From the NCBI RefSeq assembly GCF_907164915.1, contig NC_061862.1, positions 62,087,910-62,151,909 on the forward strand: a stretch of 64,000 bases of DNA, written 5' to 3'. This document shows positions 37,493 to 48,961 of the stretch, piece by piece. The notes beneath the pieces are model-generated. The model was given only the letters and a program-made list of their open reading frames with translations, was not told where the DNA came from and ran no database searches. A program made the position numbers and the translations under genes. Position 1 is the stretch's first letter. Every line of letters begins with the position of its first letter. This DNA comes from Impatiens glandulifera (lineage: Eukaryota; Streptophyta; Magnoliopsida; Ericales; Balsaminaceae).

Positions 37493-38631
37493 GGATTGGA
37501 GCTTGGTCATCATCTTTCTGTCTAAGATCTTTTGTCAATAAACTTTTCTAAATTTATTTCTTGACATCCATGCCTTTGATTTTCAGGGATCAGAATTTCT
37601 TGAGGGTTTTTGCATTACTGATCAAAATAGACTGACAACCATCACCAAACATTCCAGTTATTGGTTTTATATCGAATGTTAATGGACTTTTTAAACCACA
37701 ATTGGATGGTAAACTCTCCTTATGCAGGCTTCTGCATTCGCTCAAGTTATTTTCTATATGGTAAAGACCTAATTATAATTCGAAATTTGTTTTGAAATTT
37801 CTGATTTTGTTTGAATTTGATAAATTGTTTTGATATATTTATTACGATATTGTTTCACACTTTTGAATATTAGTGTAATGAAAAATAACCTGTTTGTTTA
37901 TTGTTGTATTTCAGGACTATCCTCATTCAAAGGGTTTTTATTAAATTTTCTACTTCAATTTGTTAATAGCCGTCTAGATGGTGTTCCTTTTCATCCTTTG
38001 CATCTTCTAGTTTTAGGCTTGTCACAAGATGACAAAAAATACAATATACGTGACCGATAAAAGAAAAGAATCTTAATGCACATATTGCGCTCCATAGTCT
38101 CTATGCAATCTAAATTTGAAACTATTGATACATTTCCTTTTAGTTTCTACTTTTAGCATACAATGATAATGTGGCATGGTCCTTCCAAACTATAGTTCTG
38201 TCTTGGTTTTATATTTTACAATTTCTACGCATTTTCATTATTTGCAAATTTATATGTAGTATATTACTTGTCAGGTAAAGTTGATGGAGATGTCAGAGCT
38301 AGAGACCGTTACCTTAAGAGATTTCGTTAATTTGAGGAATATTAGAATAACTTTTAAATTATTCAGAGAGTTGTCCTAAGATAGCTAATTGTTAGGCTGA
38401 CAAATTTATTCAATACTAAATTATCATGTTGATCCAAATTCTTTGGTTGTCTTTGGAGAGGCAATATGTTGCTAATGATTGGACTTTTGCATTTGAGGGG
38501 TAGAAACAATATACTTAATTGAATGAAGTAAGCTTAATTTTGATCTGTGATGCTCTCTACATATTTACAAAGTTTTAATGATTTTAATTTTATCATCCTT
38601 TTGGACCTATTTCAAAAACACGAGAAAATCA
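37493..38631 (+). pseudogene. PEX5-like exon block, array copy 5, cut by the Copia insertion
   Basis: GSEL- and GSEF-type exons precede the FLHQFV exon (from 37915; reads NFLLQFVNSRLDGVPFHPLH). The VDGD exon reads VDGDVRARD, closer to the family's DDGIQARG than in other copies, so this unit may be nearer the ancestral state. The shared TAG is present at 38343. Homology ends abruptly at 38631 within the intron after the WADKF exon (at gagaaaatc), where Copia accessory-gene sequence begins. Confidence 0.72.
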
Positions 38632-39458
38632 TCTCTTCTTAGCCGCTTTCTTGATTTTCGGCTGGACTTTAACTACGGTTTCCTTTTCTTTAGGTTCAAC
38701 CTCTTTGGAGCCTTTGTCTTTCGGGACAACCGGTTCGGCTTCTTTAATGGCCTTAGCCTTTGGAGCTCTCTCCTTAGGCTGTTTTTCAGTCCTGACATTG
38801 ATGTTCTCAACATTCATTATTTTAAAGTTTGAGAGGGGTGTATCTTCACCGATGGAGATTTACAAATGACGGAGGATTTTCCCGATCGGCATGGCGTAGG
38901 CTTGAACCCGATCCTTGGTTCCTGCAACCACTTCACAAAGTTGTTCGAAGAGCACTCCGGTCCAGTCGATTTTATCACCTCGGATTATTCCAATCATCAT
39001 TTCAAATTTCAGTCGGGTCATGTTGTCAAAGTTTCCTCCTTTTCCCTTTTCCCCTGTAGAGATTTGGAGATAATGTCCAACAGCCACCGGAACTCCGACT
39101 TCAATTTACTTTTCTTGCTGGTGTGATCCACCAAGTCGGCCGGATCATTTGATATAGCTAGCTGAGCCGCCGCATTATCGGCTTCAGATAGACCGGTCTG
39201 GAAATCCCTTCCCTCATTGGACAGTCCAAGAAACTCATCAAATAATTCTTCATTAATTTCAAAAGTGATGCCGCATACGGTGGCAGTTATGACCCTCTTC
39301 TTCACACTTGCCTGGCTGAAGAACTCCAGAACTTCATCCTGGTGAAGAATAAAAGGACCATTCAGAAATTCCTCTAAACCAGAGTCTTTCAAGGATCCGA
39401 TCAAAGTCTTGTAGTCATTGGTTCTGTTCTCCTCAATATCCTTGAAATCGATCTGCAA
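38629..39458 (-). pseudogene. Copia accessory ORF, copy 3 (most distal)
   Basis: From the Met at 39458 the frame reads IDFKDIEENR, SGLEEFLNGPF, a Gln/Val/Phe stretch (LEFFSQA), ITFEINEELFDEFLGLSNEG, then after a shift near 39060 NFDNMTRLKFEMM, IIRGDKIDWTGVLFEQL, and ends in a very basic tail (KKAAKKR) whose stop uses the junction at 38631-38637. I know this type only as the extra protein encoded 3' of pol in some large plant retroelements; its function is unknown. No signal peptide or membrane segment is visible, which argues against an envelope role. About 140 bases upstream on this strand is a clear TATA box (ctatataagtagag, near 39595-39608), so it has its own promoter. Two related copies lie upstream. 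Confidence 0.7.
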
Positions 39459-39593
39459 AATGTGAGTAAATAGTGTGTTATCACGTCCTATGGTGGATTG
39501 AAAGAAAGATGAAGATGAATCGAGAGATATGAACGATAGAACTTTGATATTTTAGAGAAAGTGACGTGAGAGGATGAATGATCCAACTTCTCT

Positions 39594-39610
39594 ACTTATA
39601 TAGGAATCAG
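39594..39610 (-). promoter_or_regulatory. TATA box of accessory ORF copy 3
   Basis: On the minus strand the string ctatataagtagag lies about 140 bases before the Met at 39458. Copies 2 and 3 each have such an element at a similar distance. Confidence 0.5.
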
Positions 39611-40147
39611 TTACTTGGTGGTTAAGAAACCGAACTATCACGTCGTTCTGGGTTTTGGCGCCACGTTTTCCCTCCAAAAGTTATTGCGGTAACTATTGGC
39701 GGTAAATCTGGGTGGTAAATTAAAGCGGTAAACTAGGGGCGGTAAACTAGAGGCGGTAAACCAGAAGCGGGAGTTTATTTCGGTTAGTTTGAATTTGATT
39801 TTTGATCCTAGCCGAGTCTAAAAGTTAACCGAAATTTGAGGATAACTTTCAAGAGTCTTAGCCGAATTTTAAAACATGGAATTTCAAGGCATTATTTTTT
39901 CATAAGATGGTCAACCGGTCGTACAACAAAAAGACCGAGATGATCGGAAGTTGAAAGGTATAATTAAAAACATGAATTTTTAATTATAGAAGTCATGTTC
40001 TTTCATTCTCTCACTCCATTTCTCCACGGTGTAGCCGGTCCGGCGTTCGACTCGTGCAACCCAGCTTTCCAGCATGTCTTCCGTCATGGTGTTAGTCGGC
40101 CCTACCAGAACTCCCGGTCCGAGATTAGGGATGTTGGAGCGGATGTA

Positions 40148-40735
40148 TCAGCTAATTTGAGGAGCAAAGCCGATTCTTCTTCTGGGGGGCGTGATGTTGT
40201 TCTTCAAGTTGTTGAAGAGAAAGGTTGCCCAGTTTATGGGCGAGTATTTTGTGATTGCGATCATAAGATCGTACACTTGCCGAGTGTAGCGTTGATTCGG
40301 CATGTGTCCCAGGATTGATCTCTGGATGAGGTCCTGGAAGATTTGGATATGGGAAGCCATGTCATCTTTCAGACCATGGCATTCAACCGGATGGAGGGTA
40401 CCGGAAAAGATGAATGAGTAGCGCTCATTCGCTTGAATGGGGGGAGCAGGGAAGTCCGAAAATCCTTCGGATGGCAGATCGAAGAAATCTGTGAATGAAT
40501 CTTCAGTGAGCCGATAGAAGTCGTAGTCGATGTAGGTAGCAATGCTACCGTCACTCCTCACTTCAGCATTATTGAAGAACTTGCTTACCTCCGCTTCGAG
40601 GATAGAGTCTGAGCCTTCAAGAAATGTTTGTAGGTCGGATTTGACTAGTGGCTTGATAATGACATCTTTGAATCTTGAGTTGAGAGCAGATTCAAAGTCA
40701 ATGATTATTAAGTTTCTGAGTTGGGTATTGATATT
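40148..40735 (-). pseudogene. Copia accessory ORF, copy 2
   Basis: This is homologous to copies 1 and 3. In order it reads LIIIDFESALNS (about 40700), LQTFLEGSDSI, EVSKFF, FYRLTEDSFTDFFDLPSEG, a middle with LIQRSILGHMP, YDLMIAITKYSPINWATFLFNNL, and a tail ending in a stop at 40148. The frame is open for 137 aa from an internal Met at 40561, but the conserved N-terminal part lies upstream of that Met and its own start codon is not visible. A TATA box (ctatataaggaac, minus strand, near 40815-40828) lies about 85 bases upstream. Sequence after the stop (40000-40147) still reads like protein and may be a frame-shifted tail. Function is unknown. Confidence 0.7.
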
Positions 40736-40814
40736 TAAGAAATTTGAAAAGAGAAGAAGTTCACGGAGTTTTTAGAGAGAGACTTTCAAGTTGTGATTTG
40801 ATTGAAGGGATGAG

Positions 40815-40829
40815 TTCCTTATATAGTGG
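40815..40829 (-). promoter_or_regulatory. TATA box of accessory ORF copy 2
   Basis: On the minus strand ctatataaggaac stands just upstream of accessory ORF copy 2, in the same relative place as the element before copy 3. Confidence 0.5.
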
Positions 40830-41275
40830 AGACGGTTACGAAGCATTTAATGAGAATATTTGAAAAATCTGACCGTTTATGTATTGTCAATATTTTCATT
40901 AAATGTTTGGTGCCTTTTCAAGGAGATAATTTTTAGGAATGTACGATGTAGACTGACCAGCCTATCCAGACTAGGCACGTCTTTTGGGAAATGAGTATAT
41001 CTGTTTCCAATGTTGATTTAAAAAATATTCGGTTTTGGGTGAATTGTCGGCTTGAGTATTTTCGGCAGCTTCTCCCTGAGAAGATGTCGGATTTGTATAT
41101 TTTAGAGGTTTAAAGTTTTAAGTCTTAAGATTGAGCCGAAAAGAAAAGATGATTAAATTAAAAAGATGTTATACCGAACCGATAGTACAACAAAATTACC
41201 GGTTCGGTAGTGGAATGGAAAAAGAGGCAGGAAAGGAACATCATTAGTTGGTTTTAAAACAAGAGAAGATTAATA

Positions 41276-41985
41276 ATGGGACGGCCCGACGGTTGGAGTC
41301 TTTTTGGCCTTTGCCTTGTCCCATCTGTCGATTTACTCTTGAATCCTCTCCTTTGTCAACAACTGATTTGCGTGGAGAATGATACCCGAACCGTGATAGT
41401 TGTTGAAGTGATTGAACAGGCCGCTCAGTTGTGGAGCATAGCCGGTTTTCTTGAAGATGATCAAGTTCTTCAAGTTGTCGAAAATGATCCTGGACCAGTT
41501 CACCTGAGTTCCTTCGGTGATGACAATCATCATCTCGAAGATACGTTGGGTGTGGGATTGGAACTTGTCCCTGCCAGGATGGACTTACTCAGAATCTCGC
41601 TTAGAACTTGGTATTCATTTGCGAGCAGACTCTTGGGTCCCCATGTGTTAACCAGGGTCATAGAGCCAGAAAAGTGGTGTCTCATCTCATCGATGAACAC
41701 TATAGAGTAGGTTAGATTGGTGACTCCTTCAGTTGGAAGCTCACAAAAAGTATGTTATACTGAAGAGGAAAGATTGACCATGAACTTGCGCAAAGATGAT
41801 ATCTCGGTGTATCACCCATACAGTTTCAAAGAACTCATTAACTAAGGAGTAGTTAATGGCGTAACGGTTTTCTAGGAACCTCTTGAGACCGGTGCTCTCA
41901 AGGGCTCGAAATATACATTGGACTTCATTGTCCTCAGAGTTGGCAACCGATTCAAAATCGGCCAGAATGACTTTCTTGGAGAGAG
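41276..41985 (-). pseudogene. Copia accessory ORF, copy 1 (next to pol)
   Basis: This is the third homologue and the most decayed. Pieces in order on the minus strand are KKVILADFESVANS (about 41950), LKRFLENRYAI, LVNEFF, then stops near 41740-41760, and MMIVITEGTQVNWSRIIFDNL at 41480-41533 continuing to GYAPQLSGL and a stop at 41333. The last part matches the YSPINWATFLFNNL and DKIDWTGVLFEQL parts of copies 2 and 3. No clear TATA box was seen before this copy. Confidence 0.65.
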
Positions 41986-42670
41986 ATCAATACATTTTTC
42001 TAGATAATTTTGCTTGGAGAGATTTTCTTGTGATGAATAGTGTTTTGAAATTGGATTAGATTAGCTGCTTAAAGAGTCAATCGATGGTTAGCATTCTTAG
42101 AGATGTCATTTTGTAATTATGATGGAGTTAACGTGTGTAAGTGTATAATGGTTATTTCCAATGACAAAGTAATGATGACAAAAGATTTTCATCATGGTTT
42201 TAAAATATATGGAAGAGATGTTAGTCTTCCTCTTTCAGTGATAGACACGTGTCTTCACTTTTATTGAGGTATAGACTGTTTTATGTTTCATAGGTTTAAT
42301 CATCAAGGCATGCATGAAAACAAAGGTCAGTTGTCCCAAGTTAGCCGGAAAAATTCACTTACCGAAATTTTAATTCATTTTATCGGTTAGTTTTCCATGA
42401 CTAGTTTTATCGAGATAGCATATTCCGGTGTGAAGAAATGTCGAACTAAGCCGACATTTGTTCAGCTTAGGGAATAAACTGTCTGTTTTACCCAAGTCAT
42501 TTGAACCGCACGACTTATTTACATGTAATTTGGTAGTGTGAATTTGTCAAACTTAACCGGAGACATCTTTCTAGTTAGCATCCCTGAGTGTTTAATTTCT
42601 TATAGAAGTATCATGACTTTGAGAAGCGTGAGCTTCTCCCTAAGCTCATGCCCCGGTTATTCATAGAGGT
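41986..42670. other. Non-coding stretch between pol and accessory ORFs
   Basis: About 680 bases with no open frame of interest lie inside the Copia element, between the RNase H end and accessory copy 1. Part may be promoter and leader for copy 1. Confidence 0.5.
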
Positions 42671-45600
42671 TTAGATTTTTGAAAATATGCAGTAACATTT
42701 AAGGTATAAGTTGTTTACTATCAGTAAGTCCCAAAATATTTCTGAAATAAGAGAACTTAGCTTCTTGTAGCGGCTTGGTGAAGATGTCATCCACTTGATG
42801 TTCGGTTGAGACATACTCCAGTCGGATGTGTTTCTGCTGAACATGTTCCCGAATGAAGTGGTGTTTGATATCAATATGCTTCGTTCTTGAGTGCAACACC
42901 GGATTATATGTGATCGCTATCACACTGGTGTTGTCACAAAAGATTGGAGACTCTTCAGCAATTACACTGAATTCCCTTAGTTGTTGTTGAATCCAGAGGA
43001 GTTGAGCACATCAGTTTACGGCTGCTAGATACTCTGCCTCTGCGGTTCAAGTGGCAACTGATGTTTGCTTTTTGCTATACCAAGAGACGAGTCGGTCTCC
43101 CATAAATTGGCATGTCCCGCTCGTGCTCTTTCGGTCGATTTCCAGCCTACATAGTCTGCATCAGAGTAGCTTATTTTATTAAAACTTGAGTCTTTTGGGT
43201 ACCATAGTCCCACGTCTTGAGTTCCTTTCAGATATTTTAAAATCCTCTTAACCGCGGTATAGTGCGATTGTTTTGGATTGGCTTAAAATCTTCCGCATAC
43301 TCCGACCGCGAACAAGATGTTCGGTCGGCTGGCTGTTAGATAAAGGAGTGAGCCGATAATTCATCGATAGGCTGTTATATCTACCCCTTGACCGTACTCG
43401 TCTTTGTCCAGTTTTACAGATGAGCTCATTGGGGTAGCCGCTTCGACACAAGTATCCATTCCGAATTTCTTAAGTAGTTCGGCTGTGTATTTAGGTTGGC
43501 TGATGAATGTTCCAGTGTCGATTTGCCGAACCTGAAGACCTAGGAAGAAACTTAATTCACCCATCATAATCATTTCAAATTTGTCAGTCATTAACTTTGA
43601 GAATTTGTTACATAACTTTGGATCGGTTAAACCGAAAATAATATCATCCACATATATTTGAACAAGTAAAATGTGTTCCTTTTTCTCAAATTTGAAAAGT
43701 GTTTTGTCAACCGAGCCTATTGTGAAGTTGTGATCAAATGAGAATTTTATTAAAGTATCGTACCAAGCTCTTGGAGCTTATTTTAAACTATAAAGGGCTT
43801 TGTCTAGCCGGTATACATGACTTATTAGTTCGGGATTTTTACAACCGGGAGGTTGTTCAACATACACTTCTTCACTTAGTTTATCGTTTAGAAAAGCACT
43901 TTTGACATCCATTTGAAAGACTTTAAAGTTTTTGAAAGCCGCAAATACTAGAAATGTTCTAATGGCTTCAAGTCTAGCCACATGAGCAAATAATTCTTCA
44001 AAATCAATGACTTCTTCCTGTTTGTATCCTTGAGCCACTAGCCTGACTTTGTTCCTCGTAACCAAACTATCTTCATTGAGTTTATTTCTAAACACCCATC
44101 TTGTTCCTATGACTGATTGTTGTTTCGGTCTTGGAACTAAGTGTCAGACTTTATTTCTCTCAAACTGGTTTAATTCCTCTTGCATTGCTAAAATCCAATC
44201 GGGATCTAATAATGCTTCATCCACCTTTTTTGGCTCAATTTGTGATATGAAAGCTGAGTTTTCATACTCTTCCAAATTTTGTTGCTTAGTTCGGACGGGT
44301 GATAAGAGGTTACCTATTACAAGTTCAAGAGGATGTTTTTTATTCCTTCTAAGGTTTATTTTGGTAGTGTCTTTCAAGCATCCGGTTAACTGATCAAGGT
44401 TAGACGTATCGGTAGGCTGAGCAGAGTCAGACCGACCGATTTCCTCAGTGGACACTGAGGTGTCAACTTCCTGCGGTAAAGAAGCTTGATCAGACTGAGT
44501 CTCAGCATTAACCGCTTGATCATTGACAAACCGTCTATAGACTGGAACCTCATCTTCATCATCAGAATAGATATTGTAATTTTCCATTCTGTTGTGAGAG
44601 TCGAAGGGTACTGTAGTGTTACGTTCAATCGATTCATCAAAAAAAACATGAGAGGTTTCTTCAACCGTTAACGTTTTAGTATTATAAATTTTATATGCCT
44701 TACTTACGGCTGAGTAGCCCAACATTATTCCTTCATCGGATTTAGCATTAAACGCGGTCAAATAACTTTTGTCATTGATGTGAACATAACAATTATAGCC
44801 AAAGATCCTAAGATGCCGGATGTTAGGAACTTTGTCATGGTATATTTCAAATGGTGTTTCAGTAAACCGTTTGGTAATTAAAGATCGGTTTTGAGTGTAA
44901 CACGCAATATTGATAGCTTCAGCCCAAAATTTTTGAGCAATACCCGAATCGGCTATCATGGACCTTGCGGATTCCTTGACAGTTCAGTTTCTTCTCCCAG
45001 CTAGTCCATTTTGTTGAGGTGTTCTAGCACTAGACAACTCGTGCCTAATACCGGAATCATCAAGAAAAAGTAGTTAGAGTACTATTTGTGAATTCGATTC
45101 CTCTATCACTTCTAATTCTATTAATCCGAATAGATTTCTCATTTTGTATTCTTAAAAGTAATTTGATCAGGTTCGATGTAGCTTTACTTTTAGAAGCTAA
45201 AAATGTTACCCAAGTGAATCTAGAGTAATCATCAACAACTACCATGGTATAGTGCATGCCTTCTAGGCTTGTTACCATAACTGGTCCAAACAAATTCATA
45301 TGTAGTACTTCTAAACATCGTTTGGATTGAAAAAAAAATTTGCTTTTAAAAGATGATTTTATTTGTTTTCCCATTTGACATGCAACACATACTTTATCTT
45401 TGGAAAATTTGATGTTTGGAAAGCCATGAACTAATTCCTTAGAACATATGAAATTTAGAGTTTTAAAATTTAGATGGTTTAGCCGTTTGTGCTAAAGCCA
45501 GTTTGGATCGTTCCTAGCTACCATGCAAACCGGGTTCTCAGTTTCAGTCTTCCAATCTACTTTGTAAATGTTTTCTATCCTATTTCCGGTTAAAAGAGTA

Positions 45601-45951
45601 TCACCTTGTTGATTTTTAACTAAACATGCATGTTTATGAAATTCAACCGTGTACCTTATGTCACACATTTGGCTAATGCTTAATAGGTTAAAATGCAAGT
45701 TTTCTACTAAGAGCACGTTGTTTATAGACAGGTTTCCATGGACAATCTTACCCTTGCCCACGGCTCTACCTTTTGAATTGTCGTTGAAGGTTATCATTGC
45801 TCCGGCCTCATAAATTACATCAGCTAGTAGTCCATTATTTCCGGTCATGTGTCTTGAACACCCACTGTCCAAATACCATTCCGAGTTTTCTAGCCGCTTG
45901 CTCCTCCTAACCTACAAAAAATAAATATTTACACATTTCTGGTACCCACAT
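42671..45951 (-). pseudogene. pol: Copia pol: protease, integrase, reverse transcriptase, RNase H
   Basis: In order on the minus strand: protease with DSGCSRHMTG (45872); integrase core with VVVDDYSRFTW (about 45290) and later FWAEAIN (about 44920); reverse transcriptase with [12 protein letters not shown] and YVEQPPG (about 43840-43930) and the catalytic YVDDIIFG (about 43650); RNase H with YSDADYVG (about 43165), IDIKHHFIREHV (about 42850) and DDIFTKPL (about 42770). This is the standard Copia order. Stops or shifts separate most domains (for example near 45020, 43780, 43370 and 43030), so the polyprotein cannot be made. Domains are complete enough to place the element but it is not mobile by itself. 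Confidence 0.9.
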
Positions 45952-48915
45952 TCAGTTGGGTGCGTGGTTGATTAGTCCCTTAGGGATCCAGACTTTAATA
46001 AGTCGGATAACTTTTCCAGCAATAGTTCTAATTGTTTTACCGGTTTTCGGCTTCTCATCTTTTTGTCTTCCTATGAGTGCCTTATTTTGTGGTGGTGGTG
46101 AGTGTTGATTAGTTCTCTGGGAACGTGTATTTTTTTGTTTACTTGTTGGCTGGTTGGCTTTCCTTCTCTCAGGATGAAGCCATTTTTTCGAGTCGGTTGG
46201 ACTTACATATTTTATTTCATTTTCCGGTTTTAAGTCACGTTCTGCTTCATTGTCGGTTGAAGAACTCTTGACAAATCTTATGAAGGGAAGATTTTCTTTT
46301 ATGAGTTTCATCCCGTTGGAATAGTTCCGGTTGGCGGATTTGTTATTCTTGTATCCGAGACCAAATTTGCATTTGGGATGTCGTTGATAGTTAGACATCT
46401 GACTCACCGCTTTACTGGATCTTTTCCAGGCAGCCGTGACATATTTGGTTCTCTCATTTTCTTCAGTTACCAATTGAACTATCTCCTTGAGCTTCTCATT
46501 CTCTAAGGATAGTTCAATCGGTTCATATACCGTGGTTTCGCTTTGCTCACCAGCGGTACCACTTGACTCTCCGTTTTCGTAGTTTGACCGAGTCGATATA
46601 AGAGCAGACAGGTTTTTGAACTCAGCGACCATGTCGTTGAGTGCAGTAACTAAGTCTTCTTTAGTAAATTTTTCATAGGAAAAGTCGAATACCTCTTCTT
46701 CATTTTCCATGAGACAGGGGACTATTTCTTCGTCATGTTCGGTGTCGGAGTAGGCCTAGTCGCTTCCACCGTCAGATGCTATGAATGCCTTCTGGATCAC
46801 TTTTCCTTCATCGGTTTGTTGTCTGTCATTCCTTTGATATTCATTTCTCTGGTTGTCGTTTCTATGGTTGTTGCTTGCCGGTTTTCAATCGTCTCGTCTT
46901 GGTCTTCTGCATTTCGACCTGTAATGACCAAAACCATCACAATTAAAACATCTTACATTGGATTTTTCGGCGTAGTTATAGTTGTAGTTGTTGTTAGATG
47001 GTTGATTCTTCTTAATGAATCTTCCGAATTTTTGTGCTAGCATGGCCATCATGTCTTCACTGATTTGATCAGCACTTTTGACAGGAACCGAAGCGGCTGA
47101 TACAGTAACTGTTGGTTCCACCGATGTCACCAGAGCTCTGGTTGCGGTTGATGTTGCTGCTTCGTCTTCGATCCGAGATTTCATCTTGAATTCATAAGCT
47201 TTTAGGTCCTCAAACACGTCGTGCAGCTTCATCTGCCCGAGGTTGCTTGATTCCCTCATCACCATGGTTTTTATGTCCCATGCACTTGGTAGAGATCTTA
47301 ATGCTTTTACAATGATCTCCCGGTTTTCATATCTTTTTCCGAGTGTGTACAACTCGTTGACCACGCTGGTGAACCGGTCACTAAACTCCTTCATGTTCTC
47401 TCCCAGTCTCATCTTGATGTTCTCGTACTTTTGAGTTGCCACCAAAATTTTTATTTTTATTTTATTTTGGAAAACAGCTTAATGCCATTTCATTAAAAAA
47501 ACCCAAAAGAGGAAAAAAAAATACAAAAGTTTAAGATTAGATCTAAACAATTTATAGATTTGACAATGAAATAATAATTGAATTACAGACAATAACAATA
47601 ATCAATTATATCCTACAACGTTTTTACTTTTATTCTACTTGTGACCTTCTCAAACGAAATATCCCATATCTGGCAGAGCTTTCTATTCTCTTCATTCCTT
47701 TCGATTCCTCTCCAGGATTGAATGGGTGCATTTCTATCTGAAGTTATATCTCTCCAAATATCTTCAGCTGTTCTACTTCTTCCACTATGAGTTCTTGAAT
47801 TTCTTTCTTTCTAGATATTGTAGATTACTATTTCAAAATAGCATTTCAACATACTTACATAGAATGATCTTCCTTTTGCTTTATTCTTCATCCACTCTTG
47901 GATTTCTTCCCATATTCTTAGAAAGTTGATGATGTTCATGTTTGCAGCATACATCCTCCAGATTTGTATTACAAAAGAACATTCCCCAAATAAATGGTTT
48001 ATGCTTTCCTCAACTCCCGAACATAGAACACAGTTGATATCAGGAATGTTTATGTATTTTCAAATTATGTCTTTTGTTGTCAACTTTTTCCTATATACCA
48101 GCCAGAGAATAAATTAGTGACGAGGAATAATCTTTGGAGACCATACCACATTATGCCAATCTACCTCTTGTCCTCTTGTTCTAATCATTTCCCATGCCTT
48201 TCCTGTAATAAACTTCTCATTGCTTTCTATTTTCCATCATATTTCATCATTACTTTCATTGAGTTGCTTCTACCTCATTAGGTTTAGGATTCTATCACCT
48301 TCTGGAATACGCCTCAAAAGTGAATCACATTTACCTTCATAGACATCTCTAAATGAGTACTTGATGTATTCTCTTCTAACTCTGTTTTCTTGCATTTCTT
48401 CTTTGAATATAATGGGAATATTATCCAGCCAAGGATCATGCCAGAATAGTATCCCTCTTCCATTTCCAATTGTGGTTTTCACCATTTGAAAGGCATCTTT
48501 TCTTGTTTTTAGAATTTTCTTCAATGACCATGCCATTCTTTCATTGATGCTTCGTGTCTAGATACTCTGCTCGTCACCAAAATTTTATTCTCCTTAGTTC
48601 TTTCGTTCCTTCATGGATCTGAATGAGAGTTTCCCATGCTTCCTTTTCACTTTGACAATCTCTGATTTTGTTGAACGTATTATCGTCCACAGCTTTGAAG
48701 ATGTGTCTCATGCAATGGTTATCCAGATTACTTCTTCTCCTATATTCAGTTGTCTATGCTCCTTTCTCCTTCTCGATCTTTATCGGTCCTTCCTTTAGGA
48801 TGGTGTTCATTTCATCATCCAATGTGATCAGATGCAAATACATCTGAACCTTTCAGCCGCTAAACGCTTCACTATTTAGCATCGGTGGCTTATCGCTATG
48901 GGTCATGCTTCCCAT
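45952..48915 (-). pseudogene. gag: Copia gag, split by a LINE insertion
   Basis: The start is the ATG at 48915, 33 bases after the primer-binding site, reading MGSMTHSDKPPMLN. A Trp codon in the following FSG-W stretch is a stop. The gag core resumes after the LINE (47440 downward) with ATQKYENIKMRLGENMKEF and LRSLPSAWDIKTM. The zinc knuckle CFNCDGFGHYRSKC (C-x2-C-x4-H-x4-C, about 46915-46960) follows, then a stop at about 46884. An acidic, then basic region from 46710 to 45952 leads into the protease. The LINE sits between KIL and VATQKY. Gag forms the particle and binds RNA through the knuckle. Confidence 0.85.
47452..48574 (-). mobile_element. 5'-truncated LINE inserted in gag
   Basis: This is bordered by a 12-base target duplication, caccaaaatttt, at 47440-47451 and 48575-48586. 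On the minus strand it starts inside ORF2 and reads GNGRGILFWHDPWLDN (about 48460) and, further on, the zinc-binding reverse-transcriptase tail with LCSGVEESINHLFGECSF. It ends with an A-rich tail. Its 3' end (cttttgggtttttttaatgaaatggcattaa, in two parts) matches the 3' end of the LINE-like element at 58640-58690, so both belong to one family. 5' truncation is the usual result of target-primed reverse transcription. It lies in the same orientation as the Copia element. Confidence 0.88.
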
Positions 48916-48947
48916 CTTCTTTCGGTTGCTTGAGTGTTAAGATCCTC

Positions 48948-48959
48948 GCTTTGATACCA
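48948..48959 (-). other. Primer-binding site, initiator tRNA-Met
   Basis: On the minus strand tggtatcaaagc follows the LTR end after two bases. It matches the complement of the plant initiator tRNA-Met 3' end (tggtatcagagc) except for one base. Confidence 0.85.
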
Positions 48960-48961
48960 CT

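Noticed and set aside
38383..38631. Target-site duplication of the Copia insert
   Set aside because: The repeated flank is about 250 bases and diverged, whereas LTR elements make 4-6 base duplications; it is array sequence from two units.
38629..41985. Envelope protein for the Copia element's 3' ORFs
   Set aside because: Some large Copia elements have envelope-like genes here, but I see no signal peptide, membrane span or cleavage site, so I call them accessory ORFs of unknown function.
44049..44393. Plus-strand frames across the Copia pol region
   Set aside because: They are antisense shadows of integrase and reverse transcriptase, whose motifs are on the minus strand.
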